Positions 17,531 to 25,640 of a stretch of DNA of 64,000 bases are shown in pieces. The notes below the pieces were generated by a model. The model was given only the letters and a program-made list of their open reading frames with translations. It ran no database searches and had not been told where the DNA came from. Source of the stretch: Thioclava sp. GXIMD2076 (GTDB lineage Bacteria; Pseudomonadota; Alphaproteobacteria; Rhodobacterales; Rhodobacteraceae). Every line of letters starts with the position of its first letter. The stretch's first letter is position 1. The stretch lies in the NCBI RefSeq assembly GCF_037949795.1, contig NZ_CP149933.1:550001-614000 (forward strand), given 5' to 3'. Made by a program: the position numbers and the translations under genes.

Positions 17531-18448
17531 ATGGTTAGACGGTTCATCCCATCCCTTGCCGACTTGCAGGCCTTCGAAGCGGCTGCGCGTAATCTTAGCT
17601 TCACTAAGGCGTCCGACGAACTGGGCGTCACCCAAAGCGCCATCAGTCGTAATATTGGCAATCTGGAAAAGTATCTGGGTTCCGCGCTCTTTAATCGGGC
17701 AGGACCACGCCTTGTTCTTACAGAACTTGGCTCAAGGTACTATTCTGATATCCCGAAGATCCTAGATCACCTCGAAGAAGTATCCATCGATGTCGTCAGA
17801 GGACGCCGCGCCCAAGAAGCGTTGCAGATAGGCGCCACGCCCACGATGATGACCCGCTGGCTCATGCCAAGATTGCCGGAATTCCTACAACACCATCCCG
17901 ATATCAAGGTTGAACTACGTATTATCAATGACGCCGAGGACTTTGCTGAAACGAAGATCGATGTCAGCATATTACGCGGCGCCGGCCAGTGGCGGAATAC
18001 GCGTGCGATCGAGTTATTTCCTGAACAACTCATCGTCGTCTGCGCGCCAGATATGCTCAAGACGATAGCACATACCCGTATATTCGACTTTGACACTATG
18101 CCCGCCCTTCAGAATGCATCAAGGTCAAGCTTATGGCTTCATTGGCTCAGACTGAGCGGTACAGACATGACTGGAACCATTCAGGGGCATCGCTTCGCCA
18201 ATAGCGACATGCTGATAACAGCTGCGCAAAAAGGTCTCGGCTTTGCGGTAATACCTGAACATTACATCTATAATGAGCTCTCTGAAGGCACCCTTGCAGC
18301 ACCATTCGGCGATGCCTGCTCTTCCGGTACCGGATATTGGGTTACCGTTCCCGAAAGAAAATGGGACGACACTCGCGTTCAGCTATTTCGCCAGTGGATA
18401 TTGAATTACGTCAAACGTGAAGGCCGAAATAGGGCTCAGAGTCATTGA
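17531..18448 (+). CDS. LysR-family transcriptional regulator (GcvA-like)
   Basis: A 305-residue LysR-type regulator. The N-terminal winged helix has LQAFEAAARNLSFTKASDE and GVTQSAISRNIGNLEKYLG at about residues 12-52, then an effector-binding domain. It is closest in style to the GcvA/AmpR branch. It is transcribed away from the amino-acid importer operon and probably controls it. Codon use is noticeably more AT-rich than in surrounding genes, suggesting separate acquisition or weaker codon bias. An upstream ATG at 17521 hits a stop after four codons, so 17531 is the start. Confidence 0.88.
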   Translation: MVRRFIPSLADLQAFEAAARNLSFTKASDELGVTQSAISRNIGNLEKYLGSALFNRAGPRLVLTELGSRYYSDIPKILDHLEEVSIDVVRGRRAQEALQIGATPTMMTRWLMPRLPEFLQHHPDIKVELRIINDAEDFAETKIDVSILRGAGQWRNTRAIELFPEQLIVVCAPDMLKTIAHTRIFDFDTMPALQNASRSSLWLHWLRLSGTDMTGTIQGHRFANSDMLITAAQKGLGFAVIPEHYIYNELSEGTLAAPFGDACSSGTGYWVTVPERKWDDTRVQLFRQWILNYVKREGRNRAQSH

Positions 18449-18469
18449 GTTCGTCTACCCTGGTCTTTC

Positions 18470-19299
18470 CCCACTGAAGTGGTCCACCTTTTGGGATAGT
18501 TTATCCCGTATGATGGAGGACGACTTGGATGGCAGGCAAATGCGAGAAGCCGGAAGCTATTGTCATGAAGCTGCGTCAGGTTGAGGTCTGTGCCAGGGCC
18601 AAGGCGCGAATCTGGCGGATGCCGTGCGTCAGATTGGTGTGACCCGAAGCGGACCTATTACCGTTGGCGACGTGAGTTTGGCGGGATGAACCGCGATCAG
18701 CTCAAGCGACTGAAAGAACTCGAGCAGGAGAATACGCGGCTCAGGCGCGCGGTGTCGTATCTGACGCTCGACAAGCTGTTCCTTACGGAGGCGGCAAGGA
18801 TGAGGGGCGTGTAGCAAACCCTCCAGTGGAGGGTTTGTAGCCCCGAACGCGCAGCCCTTCGGAGTCCTTCGCGTCGTCGTCAGTGCATCGACCATGTCCG
18901 GCGGGAACTCGGCAGCTCCGAACGCCGTGCTTGGTCTGGCCCTTGGGCAGCACCGGTCGACCCAGCGCAAGATCCCGCTCGGTCGTCAGGACGAAGCTCT
19001 CTGACCGCCGATATCACCGAACTGGCACGGCAATATGGGCGATATCATGACAATACGCACTGGTTCAGGCGGGCGGGTCACGCCAACCACAAGCGGGTCG
19101 AGCGCATTTGGCGACATGAAGGGTTTGAAGTCCCGCAAAAGCAGAAGAAACGGGAGCGGCTCTGGCTGGCGGATGGCTCTTGCGTCTGGCTGCGGGCCGA
19201 GCGACCGAACCGCGTCTGGTCCTATGATTTCGTGCAGGACCGGACGGCAGACGGGCGGGCTTACCACATGCTCAATATCGTCGATGAATTCACCTAGGG
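18470..19299 (+). mobile_element. IS3-family insertion sequence remnant
   Basis: A decayed copy on the plus strand. OrfA begins MAGKCEKPEAIVMKLRQVEV at 18529, loses frame, and resumes as RTYYRWRREFGGMNRDQLKR with LKELEQENTRLRRAVSYLTL to 18814. OrfB is present only as out-of-frame N-terminal pieces and LARQYGRYHDNTHWFRRAGH, ending in VWSYDFVQDRTADGRAYH and a TAG at 19296, just after the first catalytic aspartate region. The catalytic core beyond that point is missing. The element is inactive. Confidence 0.8.
18581..18814 (+). pseudogene. IS3-family OrfA helix-turn-helix fragment
   Basis: This frame holds the second part of the helix-turn-helix and the leucine-rich dimerisation helix of an IS3-family OrfA. 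The true start is near 18529 in another frame, so the gene is frameshifted within GTCTGTGCCAGGGCC, where two single-base changes are needed to restore the reading frame. It belongs to the remnant element at 18470-19299. Confidence 0.75.
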
Positions 19300-19320
19300 G
19301 CGGTGCTGGTGATACGTGTC

Positions 19321-19358
19321 AAGAGCCCGCGCGACAGTGTTGCCGTGCGGGCTCTTTT
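19321..19358. terminator. Strong intrinsic terminator hairpin
   Basis: AAGAGCCCGC at 19321-19330 pairs perfectly with GCGGGCTCTT at 19347-19356 around a 16-base loop, and the right arm ends in TTTT. It can terminate transcription in either direction because AAGAG/CTCTT ends are symmetrical. It lies between the truncated IS3 remnant and the gntR unit and insulates the latter. Confidence 0.8.
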
Positions 19359-19514
19359 CGGTCTGGGCACGCTCGTGGGCTCATTGCGGCGCTTGAGCCC
19401 CCACCACCAGCAATCGACGATCTTATGGGCCCCATCCAACTTTCGAGGCGATGGCCGGTGCTGCTCGCCCGTCATCAGGCGCCGCGGCAGGTGCAGGATG
19501 GCTAACTCCTATAG

Positions 19515-19526
19515 TTCTATATAGAA
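19515..19526. promoter_or_regulatory. Perfect 12-bp palindrome upstream of gntR, candidate operator
   Basis: TTCTATATAGAA is a perfect dyad 53 bases before the gntR start codon, in an otherwise GC-rich region. GntR-family proteins bind short palindromes and often repress themselves, so this is a reasonable autoregulatory operator. There is no direct proof of binding. Confidence 0.45.
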
Positions 19527-19578
19527 GTAATTGACTCTCGGTCACATCCAGCGTAGAGCGACACTGGGAGAGAGTATT

Positions 19579-20310
19579 ATGTCCGATAAAATGCCAAATA
19601 CCGCAGATCGCCGTCTGCCGGCTTATTTGCGCCTGCGCGATGAATTGGCGGCGCGTATTGCGGCGGGGGAATGGGACGCATCAGAAATGCTGCCCTCGGA
19701 AAACGCACTGACCCGCGAGAGCGGCCTGTCGGTCGGGACGGTGCGAAAGGCCGTGCAACAACTGGTTGACGAGGGTCTTCTGGAGCGCCGTCAGGGCGCG
19801 GGCACGTTTTTGCGCAAACCCGCCTTCGACAGCAGCCTGTTCCGCTTTTTTGCCCTGCGCGATGGGGAGGGGCCGTCGACTATCCCTGTCAGCCGTCTGA
19901 TCGCACGGACCCGCGCCACCGCGCCCGAAGCGGTCGCCCGCATCCTGGGCACCAGTGACTGTGTCAGGATCGAGCGGGTACGCCTGTTGCAAGACATCCC
20001 GTGGCTGTCAGAAGACATCTGGCTGCCGCGCGCCCGCTTTGACGGGATCGAAGCAGTACCCGAGATGGAGATCGGACCGCTTCTCTACCCCTTCTACCTT
20101 GGCCGCTATGGCCAGTTCATTGCCCGCGCCGAGGATGAGGTTCGGTTTGGAAAAGCGACGGAAATTGCCGCCGAACGGTTGAACCTGCCTGCGGCCGCAC
20201 CTGTTGCCCTGATCGAGCGCACGGCCTTTGCGCTGGATGGGCAGGCGCTGGAATGGCGCTTGGCCTGCGGCGCGGCCGATCGTTTCCGCTACCGAAGCCG
20301 GATCAGCTGA
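19579..20310 (+). CDS. GntR-family transcriptional regulator (HutC/UTRA type)
   Basis: A 243-residue regulator. The winged helix-turn-helix spans about residues 13-80: LPAYLRLRDELAARIAAGEW, then LPSENALTRESGLSVGTVRK and LVDEGLLERRQGAGTF. The C-terminal half fits a UTRA effector domain that binds small acids or sugars. The ATG at 19579 follows GGGAGAGAG; an upstream in-frame start lacks a ribosome site. It is the first gene of a plus-strand unit with an amidohydrolase and a dicarboxylate-type permease and probably represses that unit until its substrate appears. Confidence 0.88.
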   Translation: MSDKMPNTADRRLPAYLRLRDELAARIAAGEWDASEMLPSENALTRESGLSVGTVRKAVQQLVDEGLLERRQGAGTFLRKPAFDSSLFRFFALRDGEGPSTIPVSRLIARTRATAPEAVARILGTSDCVRIERVRLLQDIPWLSEDIWLPRARFDGIEAVPEMEIGPLLYPFYLGRYGQFIARAEDEVRFGKATEIAAERLNLPAAAPVALIERTAFALDGQALEWRLACGAADRFRYRSRIS

Positions 20311-20387
20311 CCCACCCGAGATCCCCCTTCCCACCCCGCCCTGATCTCGCAGGCGGATGCCTGCTGTTCCAAGCGAAGAGATGACAA

Positions 20388-21215
20388 ATGCCAGACAAGA
20401 CGCCCGACATCACCGGTATCGACACCCATGCGCATATTTTCTCTCCCGACCAACCCATGGCCGAGGGACGCCGCTACACCCCCGATTACACCGCAAGGCT
20501 GGAAGACTGGCTGGCACATATGGCCGATCACGGCCTCAGCCATGGTGTCCTGATCCAACCCAGCTTCCTCGGGACCGATAACGGGCTGATCGCCGAGGCC
20601 ATCAGCCAGCATCCGCATCATCTTCGCGGTGTGGCGGTGGTGGATCCCGAGATGTCCGAAAGCGCTCTGGCGCGGCTTGATGCGCAGGGGTTCGTGGGCG
20701 CGCGGCTCAACCTCGTCGGCCGGCCGCTCGAGGCCTATGACAGCGCGCAATGGCAGCGATTTTTCCGGCGTCTTGCCGATCTGGGCTGGCAGGTCGAGAT
20801 CCAGCGCGCCTTCGAGGATTTCGCCACCATCGTCCCGCCCATCGCGACATCGGGCGTGGCGGTGATGATCGACCATTTCGGCTTGCCCAAAGGCGGTATC
20901 CGCCCCGAGGATGCCGCGCATCGCGCAGTGCTCGAAATGCTGCGCGCCCATCCGAACGCCTATGTGAAACTTTCGGCGCCTTATCGCAGCGCGCAGGATG
21001 ATGTTGCCGCCCACCGGTCCTTCGAAGCATTACGCGAGGCCTGTGGCGGTGTGGCACGCTTTTGCTGGGGCAGCGACTGGCCTCATACGCAGCACGAAAC
21101 CGCTGTCAGCTATGACGACCAGATGACGCGGTTTGCCGCGCTCGTCCCCGACGCGGATGACCGCGCGCGCATCCTGATCACAACACCCGCGGACCTGTTC
21201 CGCTTTAGCAAGTAA
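20388..21215 (+). CDS. Amidohydrolase family 2 (PDC-lactonase-like)
   Basis: A 275-residue metal-dependent hydrolase in the same family as the enzyme at 1061-1888. The HxH is in DTHAHIFSP, the later histidine in MIDHFGLPKGG, and the catalytic aspartate in WGSDWPHT. Family members open 2-pyrone-4,6-dicarboxylate or related lactones. The adjacent permease resembles dicarboxylate carriers, which supports a dicarboxylate-bearing lactone as substrate. Start at 20388 with GAAGAG just upstream. The gene lies 77 bases after gntR and 24 bases before the permease. Confidence 0.85.
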   Translation: MPDKTPDITGIDTHAHIFSPDQPMAEGRRYTPDYTARLEDWLAHMADHGLSHGVLIQPSFLGTDNGLIAEAISQHPHHLRGVAVVDPEMSESALARLDAQGFVGARLNLVGRPLEAYDSAQWQRFFRRLADLGWQVEIQRAFEDFATIVPPIATSGVAVMIDHFGLPKGGIRPEDAAHRAVLEMLRAHPNAYVKLSAPYRSAQDDVAAHRSFEALREACGGVARFCWGSDWPHTQHETAVSYDDQMTRFAALVPDADDRARILITTPADLFRFSK

Positions 21216-21239
21216 CCATCGACGAGAGAGGGAGGAACC

Positions 21240-22538
21240 ATGAGCCTCGTTGTCGTATTGGCCATCGTGGCCGCTATTGCCTTGGGATATAAAACCCGCA
21301 TCAATATCGGCCTCTTCGCCATCGCCTTCGCCTATCTGATCGGCAGCTTCGCCATGGGCATGAAGCCCAGCGACATCATCGCGATGTGGCCGCTGAAAAT
21401 CTTCTTCGTAATTTTCTCTGTCTGCCTGTTCTACAGTTTTGCCATGATCAATGGCACGCTCGAGAAGCTTGCGGGCCATCTGCTCTGGGCCTGCCGTGGC
21501 ATGCCGTGGCTGCTGCCCTATGCCATCTATCTGACCGCGACGGTCATCGCAGCTATGGGCGCGGGCTATTACACGGTTCTGGCCTTCATGGCGCCGATCA
21601 CCCTGATCTTGTGCCGCCGCACCGGAATGGACCTGATCCTTGGCGGCATGGCGGTGAATTATGGCGCGCTTGGCGGTGCCAATTTCATGTCGAGCCAGTC
21701 GGGCATCATCTTCCGCGGCCTGATGACCAATGCGGGTCTGGACGATAACAGCGCCTTTATCAATGCCGCAGCCATCTTCGGGGCAACCTTCGTATTGCCG
21801 CTGGTGGTGATTACGGTGCTGCTTTTCCTGACCGGCCGCCACCGCGTGATTGGCGGAACGGGCGATGCCTTCACCCGCCCCGAGCCGCTCGACAGCCGGC
21901 AGCGCGCGACCCTGTGGCTGACGCTTGCCATGATGGCCATCGTGCTGGCCGCGCCGCTTGCGCATCTGGCCTTCCCGTCCTCGACAATGGTCACCTATAT
22001 CAACTCCAAGATCGATATCGGGCTGATTGCCAGTATCTTCTCGGTCATCGCGCTGCTGATGAAGCTGGGAGACGAACGTAAGGCGATCGCCTCGCTGCCG
22101 TGGGGCACGCTGATCATGATCTGCGGCATGGGCATGCTGATCTCGGTGGCGATCAAGGCGGGCACAATCGACCAGCTTGCCGGCTGGATCTCGACGACCA
22201 TTCCGGCCCATCTCGTGCCGCTGGCCTTCGGCATCGTGGCCGCGATCATGTCGCTCTTCGCCTCGACGCTGGGCGTGGTGACACCTGCGCTTTTCCCGAT
22301 GGTCCTGCCGCTGGCCGCCTCGCTGGGGCTCAGCCCGATGCTGATGTTCACCGCCATCGTGGTGGGCGCACAGGCAACGTCGATTTCGCCCTTCTCCTCC
22401 GGCGGTAGCCTGATCCTCGGCTCGGCTCTCGATGATGAAACGCGCGGATCGCTCTTCACGCGGCTTCTGCTCCGTGCAGCGCCTTTGGGATTTGTCGCAG
22501 CGCTGGTCTGCAACCTGATCCTGACTTTCGCCTTCTGA
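21240..22538 (+). CDS. MatC-like dicarboxylate permease
   Basis: A 432-residue integral membrane protein with about twelve spans. It resembles the MatC/SLC13-like dicarboxylate carriers: the N-terminal GYKTRINIGLFAIAFAYLIG and the repeated GGxN/S-rich segments (NYGALGGANFMSSQSG and ATSISPFSSGGSLILG) mark the two inverted halves. It should import a dicarboxylate driven by an ion gradient. A GGGAGGA site precedes the ATG. Its pairing with a PDC-lactonase-like hydrolase under a GntR regulator makes uptake of a pyrone dicarboxylate or similar compound a plausible but unproven role. Confidence 0.82.
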   Translation: MSLVVVLAIVAAIALGYKTRINIGLFAIAFAYLIGSFAMGMKPSDIIAMWPLKIFFVIFSVCLFYSFAMINGTLEKLAGHLLWACRGMPWLLPYAIYLTATVIAAMGAGYYTVLAFMAPITLILCRRTGMDLILGGMAVNYGALGGANFMSSQSGIIFRGLMTNAGLDDNSAFINAAAIFGATFVLPLVVITVLLFLTGRHRVIGGTGDAFTRPEPLDSRQRATLWLTLAMMAIVLAAPLAHLAFPSSTMVTYINSKIDIGLIASIFSVIALLMKLGDERKAIASLPWGTLIMICGMGMLISVAIKAGTIDQLAGWISTTIPAHLVPLAFGIVAAIMSLFASTLGVVTPALFPMVLPLAASLGLSPMLMFTAIVVGAQATSISPFSSGGSLILGSALDDETRGSLFTRLLLRAAPLGFVAALVCNLILTFAF

Positions 22539-22931
22539 GGCCAAACTCAGCAGGCTGCGGCACGGCGCAAGTGCTGTGTCGCAGCCTGACTATGGCATCG
22601 GCCCTGAGCCGTTGGCGGACCCACGATGCTCGCAACCTCGACATCTGCCGGTTGTTCAAGAGCATAGAGGATGGCCCGGACGATCGCTTCCAGGGCCATT
22701 CCGATCTCGCCAATCCCGCTGTCGCTCCTCTCCCTGACCGAGGGGTTCGATATGGTCAGTGCCTGCGTGACGCGGCAAACGCGTCTTGGGTTTGGGCGCT
22801 GTCATTCCCGGCAAAGAACCGGTTGGAGTTCGTGGCCGTGCAGCGGGGAAGGTACGGGACGTCGAGGGAAGAACGCGCACCGAACCCGATGAAAGCCAAG
22901 GATGTCTGTCTTATCGGGACGATGGATTAAG
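22539..22931. other. Intergenic stretch with hairpin, no supported gene
   Basis: About 390 bases after the permease gene. Its left end holds a strong hairpin, CAGGCTGCG at 22551-22559 with CGCAGCCTG at 22580-22588, with an inner GCAC/GTGC pair, which probably ends the operon although it lacks a T-run. The rest contains short open frames with no recognisable protein. Confidence 0.55.
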
Positions 22932-23240
22932 CCGTCTCAGGTGCCCCGGCGCTCACGCCACAGGACGGACGGCACCTCTTTGAAGATCACCGTAAGGACT
23001 GTGTCCGACTCGGCGAGAACGCGTTGGTTTTGATCGGCGGGACGGTCAGCTTCTCAGGGCCGAATGCCGACTTCCTGTTGGATATTGTGCCGGACTTCAT
23101 GCCGGTTCAGCGCCGCACCGCTGGGGCCGAAACCATCTCGACCCTCCTGTCGCTCATGTCGCAGGAGATCGAGCGAGGCGCGAGCGGCTCTATGATCTTG
23201 GGCGCACAGCTGGCAAACCGCGCCTCGGGCGGGCCTATCA
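22932..23240 (+). pseudogene. AraC-family regulator, cupin-domain fragment
   Basis: In frame after a TAA the sequence reads TPQDGRHLFEDHRKDCVRLG and ALVLIGGTVSFSGPNADFLL, then PVQRRTAG and LLSLMSQEIERGASGSMI. This is the N-terminal cupin-type effector region of an AraC-family regulator. The start of the cupin and all of the DNA-binding domain are missing. After LANRASG the similarity stops and the strand carries the reverse of a cytochrome b561 gene, marking a recombination joint near 23210-23255. Confidence 0.7.
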
Positions 23241-23347
23241 GCCCCCAAGATCAGCCCCTTGACAATCATCGCCATGGCCACCGTCCAATGGGTCAGCCAC
23301 ACCAACGGATCCCAGATCTCGGGTGCCAAAGACTGATGCCGCGGCAT
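23237..23347 (-). pseudogene. Cytochrome b561-type protein, N-terminal stub
   Basis: On the minus strand MPRHQSLAPEIWDPLVWLTH and WTVAMAMIVKGLILG match the start of a bacterial cytochrome b561: the WDPL-x-LTHW motif with its haem-ligand histidine and the first membrane helix. Homology ends about 37 residues in, where the AraC fragment begins on the other strand. The start overlaps the stop of the PepSY gene by TGATG, showing that they were an operon before truncation. Confidence 0.75.
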
Positions 23348-23607
23348 CAGTCGCTTTCCTTGATCTTGACGACATCGCCCGAGGTCGGATCGATATAGAC
23401 TTCCCAATGGGCTTTGTCGGCATCATCACATTCGGCTTCGATCATCCCGTCTTCCGCGCCGAATTTTGTGACGGTGCAGTCGGCATCCGCCAGCGCGACA
23501 CTGGCCGCCTCCGGCGTCGTGCCAATATGATCGCCGATGGCGGGCATGGTGCAAGCAAGCATGGGAGCTGCGATGAGGGCAGTGGCAAGCAAGATCGTTT
23601 TGGTCAT
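23347..23607 (-). CDS. PepSY-domain periplasmic protein
   Basis: An 86-residue exported protein. The first 18 residues (MTKTILLATALIAAPMLA) are a signal peptide. The remainder has the PepSY pattern: a variable region followed by IEAECDDADKAHWEVYIDPT and a final GDVVKIKESD. Such proteins are commonly paired with cytochrome b561 in Rhodobacteraceae, and here the following gene is a truncated b561. The gene itself looks intact with GAGGA upstream, but its partner is broken, so its role is doubtful. Confidence 0.8.
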   Translation of the reverse strand: MTKTILLATALIAAPMLACTMPAIGDHIGTTPEAASVALADADCTVTKFGAEDGMIEAECDDADKAHWEVYIDPTSGDVVKIKESD

Positions 23608-23828
23608 CAAGGTTGTCCTCCGAAAAATCCCGTCCGTCCGGATGGCCTGGGGATGCCTGACGCCCGCTGCCCCGACCGCCCGTAAGCGGCTGCTTATGAT
23701 CATAAGCAAAACCCGCCGGTAACCGAGATTGCGGCTTTAAGGCGCTGGATGGAGGCCTTGCGCGCTGATCGGCGCCGCCTGCCGCACCAGCGCGGGTCAA
23801 ACAGACCAGCCTCAGAAAGCGGGGCGCC

Positions 23829-24092
23829 TCAGTTCGAAATGTGATCCCCGATCACCGGCGCGGCAACCCGCGAAGCGACAGCACCGACCACGCCCATGAA
23901 AAGCAGTGCCATCAGGACAAATCCCAAGCCAGCGACAGCCACGGCCCGCATGATCGCGCGCTTCTGACCGAGCTGAAGAGCATTTCCGACATCCGGCGCC
24001 GCTCCAAGATCGGAGAGAAAAGGGGGGGGGGGCGGCCGGCAGGTGTCGATCCCCCCTATCCCGACCGCAGCCCCATCGCCCTTATCCACCAT
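23829..24092 (-). other. Small membrane-protein-like frame interrupted by a poly-G tract
   Basis: The minus-strand frame ends with a hydrophobic segment, MRAVAVAGLGFVLMALLFMG, followed by VVGAVASRVAAPVIGDHISN, which could be the tail of a small membrane protein. Its upstream half passes through a run of 11 G (24022-24032) and gives a low-complexity proline run, suggesting a frameshift or misassembled homopolymer. I do not recognise the protein and am unsure that it is real. Confidence 0.3.
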
Positions 24093-24399
24093 GCGCCACG
24101 GGCGCCAGTTTTACAATTTCGAGGTACTGCGGCAGCTTCAGGCAGAAAATCGCGCCCCGATGGAAGCCGATCCATATGGCCGTGCGGCCCCGCGCAAACC
24201 CCGTGGCGATCGCCCGCGATCTCGTTGCGGCCATCGACCGGGCGGCGACGCCCAAAACATAGGTCCGGCCTAGATCTTGCATCTTTGTTACAAGTCGGTC
24301 AGCCCTCTGGTGATCTGGAGAAGGGCGCGGTAAGGCGCTGGGGCGATGCCCTCGCATTTTTCTTCCGCCGATCGAAAGGGCCACTTAGGACATCCTGTC
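24093..24399. other. Unassigned stretch next to IS remnant
   Basis: About 300 bases between the poly-G frame and the transposase remnant. A minus-strand frame ends in LKLPQYLEIVKLAPVAHGG and overlaps the next possible start ATGGTGGATAA, an arrangement like adjacent operon genes, but I cannot assign either piece. No other feature is evident. Confidence 0.3.
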
Positions 24400-25119
24400 C
24401 GTCGTCGAATGATTTGGAACAAGCGGCCTGATACTGGAGCGGAGGGCTTGGGTTCATCGGGTTCAGGGTACGCTGCTTGACGTTTATGGTTCAAGCGGCG
24501 GTTTTGGATGGTTTGCAGTTTGATGCGTCTCCTTTCAGCAAGGATGGTTTCACCGCGCCGGAAGGAGACGCCGGCTGGGGTCAAGTTGCTGATGCTCTCG
24601 TGGTATCGGTGATTGTTGTAGTGATTGATGAGGGCTACGATGGCGGCTTCAAGTTCGCCCTCCATGAAGTAGTTTCTAGCAGGATGCGGTTTTTCAGGGT
24701 CTGGTGCCAAGGCTCAATCCTGCTCTGGGTCTGCGGATGCATCGGCGCACCATGAATATGCTGCACGCCTTTGTCTTCGAGGTATTCCGCCAGATCCCCC
24801 GCAATATAGGATGAGCCCACTCAGCAGCCTAGGCTTGTGCAGCACCTTGGCGCTGTCGCAGCCCGATGCAGCCAACGCGATGTCGAGTATATCACTCGGC
24901 CATTGTTCTTGAACCAATGGCGAACAAGGCCTCGTCATCCTCAGCCCGCATGCTGGCGCAGAGTTTCCAGCCGATGACTTTGAGGTAGGTAAAGTCGGCT
25001 TGCCGCATCGGGTTGGGCGCCGTGGTCCTGTCTTTGAACTCATCGTTCCGGCTGGCCCTCGAACCAATGGCGGGCGGCCCTCACCCTTGATAACGACATA
25101 GGCGGGGTTGGTGATTAGT
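24400..25119 (-). pseudogene. IS3-family OrfB remnant
   Basis: Minus-strand fragments in several frames rebuild an IS3-family integrase: ITNPAYVVIKG, then ADFTYLKVIGWKL, SDILDIALAASGCDSAKVLH, DLAEYLEDKGVQHIHGAPMH, TLKNRILLE and, after another frameshift, NYFMEGELEAAIVALINHYN with RRIKLQTIQNRRLNHKRQAA. At least three frameshifts and a missing central block make it inactive. It is cut at its right side by the left end of the nested IS3 element that starts at 25120. Confidence 0.8.
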
Positions 25120-25186
25120 TGACCTGCCCCCCGCGAAATTTCTCACCGTAACGTAGAGTCTGCGCCAACCTTGGAGGAGCAGACAC

Positions 25187-25506
25187 ATGCGAAAGAGCCG
25201 TTTCACCGAGACGCAGATAATCGGGATGATCAAGGAACAGGAGGCCGGAATGCCGACAGCGGAGGTGTGCCGCAGGCATGGCTTGAGCACGGCCACGTTC
25301 TACAAACTGAAAGCCAAGTATGGCGGCATGGAGGTGTCCGAGGCTGCGAGGCTGCGAGGCTGCGAGGCTGCGAGGCTGCGAGGCTGCGAGGCTGCGAGGC
25401 TGCGAGGCTAAAGGCCCTTGAGGACGAGAATATCAAGCTCAAACGTTTGCTGGCTGACACCATGTTGGAGAACGTCGTCTTTAGAAACCTGCTAGGAAAG
25501 AACTGA
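25187..25506 (+). CDS. IS3-family transposase OrfA with octanucleotide-repeat insertion
   Basis: OrfA supplies the helix-turn-helix DNA-binding part of the IS3 transposase: MRKSRFTETQIIGMIKEQEA and MPTAEVCRRHGLSTATFYKL at the start, and LKALEDENIKLKRLLADTML as the leucine-zipper region. Between them an eight-residue unit, EAARLRGC, occurs three times, then EAARL, because the DNA has the octamer GAGGCTGC repeated. Normal OrfA proteins have only one such segment and are near 88 residues, against 106 here. The frame stays open to 25506. GGAGGAG precedes the start. The zipper is displaced, so function is doubtful. Confidence 0.85.
25340..25409 (+). repeat. Octanucleotide tandem repeat GAGGCTGC, 8.75 copies
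   Basis: Eight perfect copies of GAGGCTGC run from 25340 to 25403, followed by GAGGCT. The unit is not a multiple of three, but three units make 24 bases and eight codons, so a gain or loss of one unit shifts the OrfA frame while three units keep it. The array lies inside the transposase gene. Confidence 0.95.
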
Positions 25507-25515
25507 CGACATTGA

Positions 25516-25612
25516 TCAATCGGCGAGATGCGGCGCGCCCTTGGTGATGTGGGATCATGCCATCTCGCAGCATCGGGCGTGCAGGCTTGTTGGTGTCGAC
25601 CCCAAGACAGTC
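25516..25612 (+). pseudogene. IS3 OrfB, 5' part, interrupted by IS66
   Basis: The N-terminal codons of OrfB end as HAISQHRACRLVGVDPKTV and stop at the IS66 left end (25613). Joined to 29360 they continue as RRERPPDCADIRKEMQG with no lost base, after removing one copy of the 8-bp duplication AGACAGTC. This proves that the two halves were one gene. Confidence 0.85.
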
Positions 25613-25640
25613 GTAAGCGGTGTCTGCGCCCAACGCGGGA

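Noticed and set aside
21030..22544. Long minus-strand open frame (504 codons) opposite the hydrolase and permease genes
   Set aside because: It is the antisense shadow of the MatC-like permease and amidohydrolase genes. Composition is rich in Arg, Gln and His without a fold, and no ribosome site is present.
25340..25409. Tandem array as a possible CRISPR
   Set aside because: The units are 8 bases, contiguous and without spacers, and lie in a coding frame.
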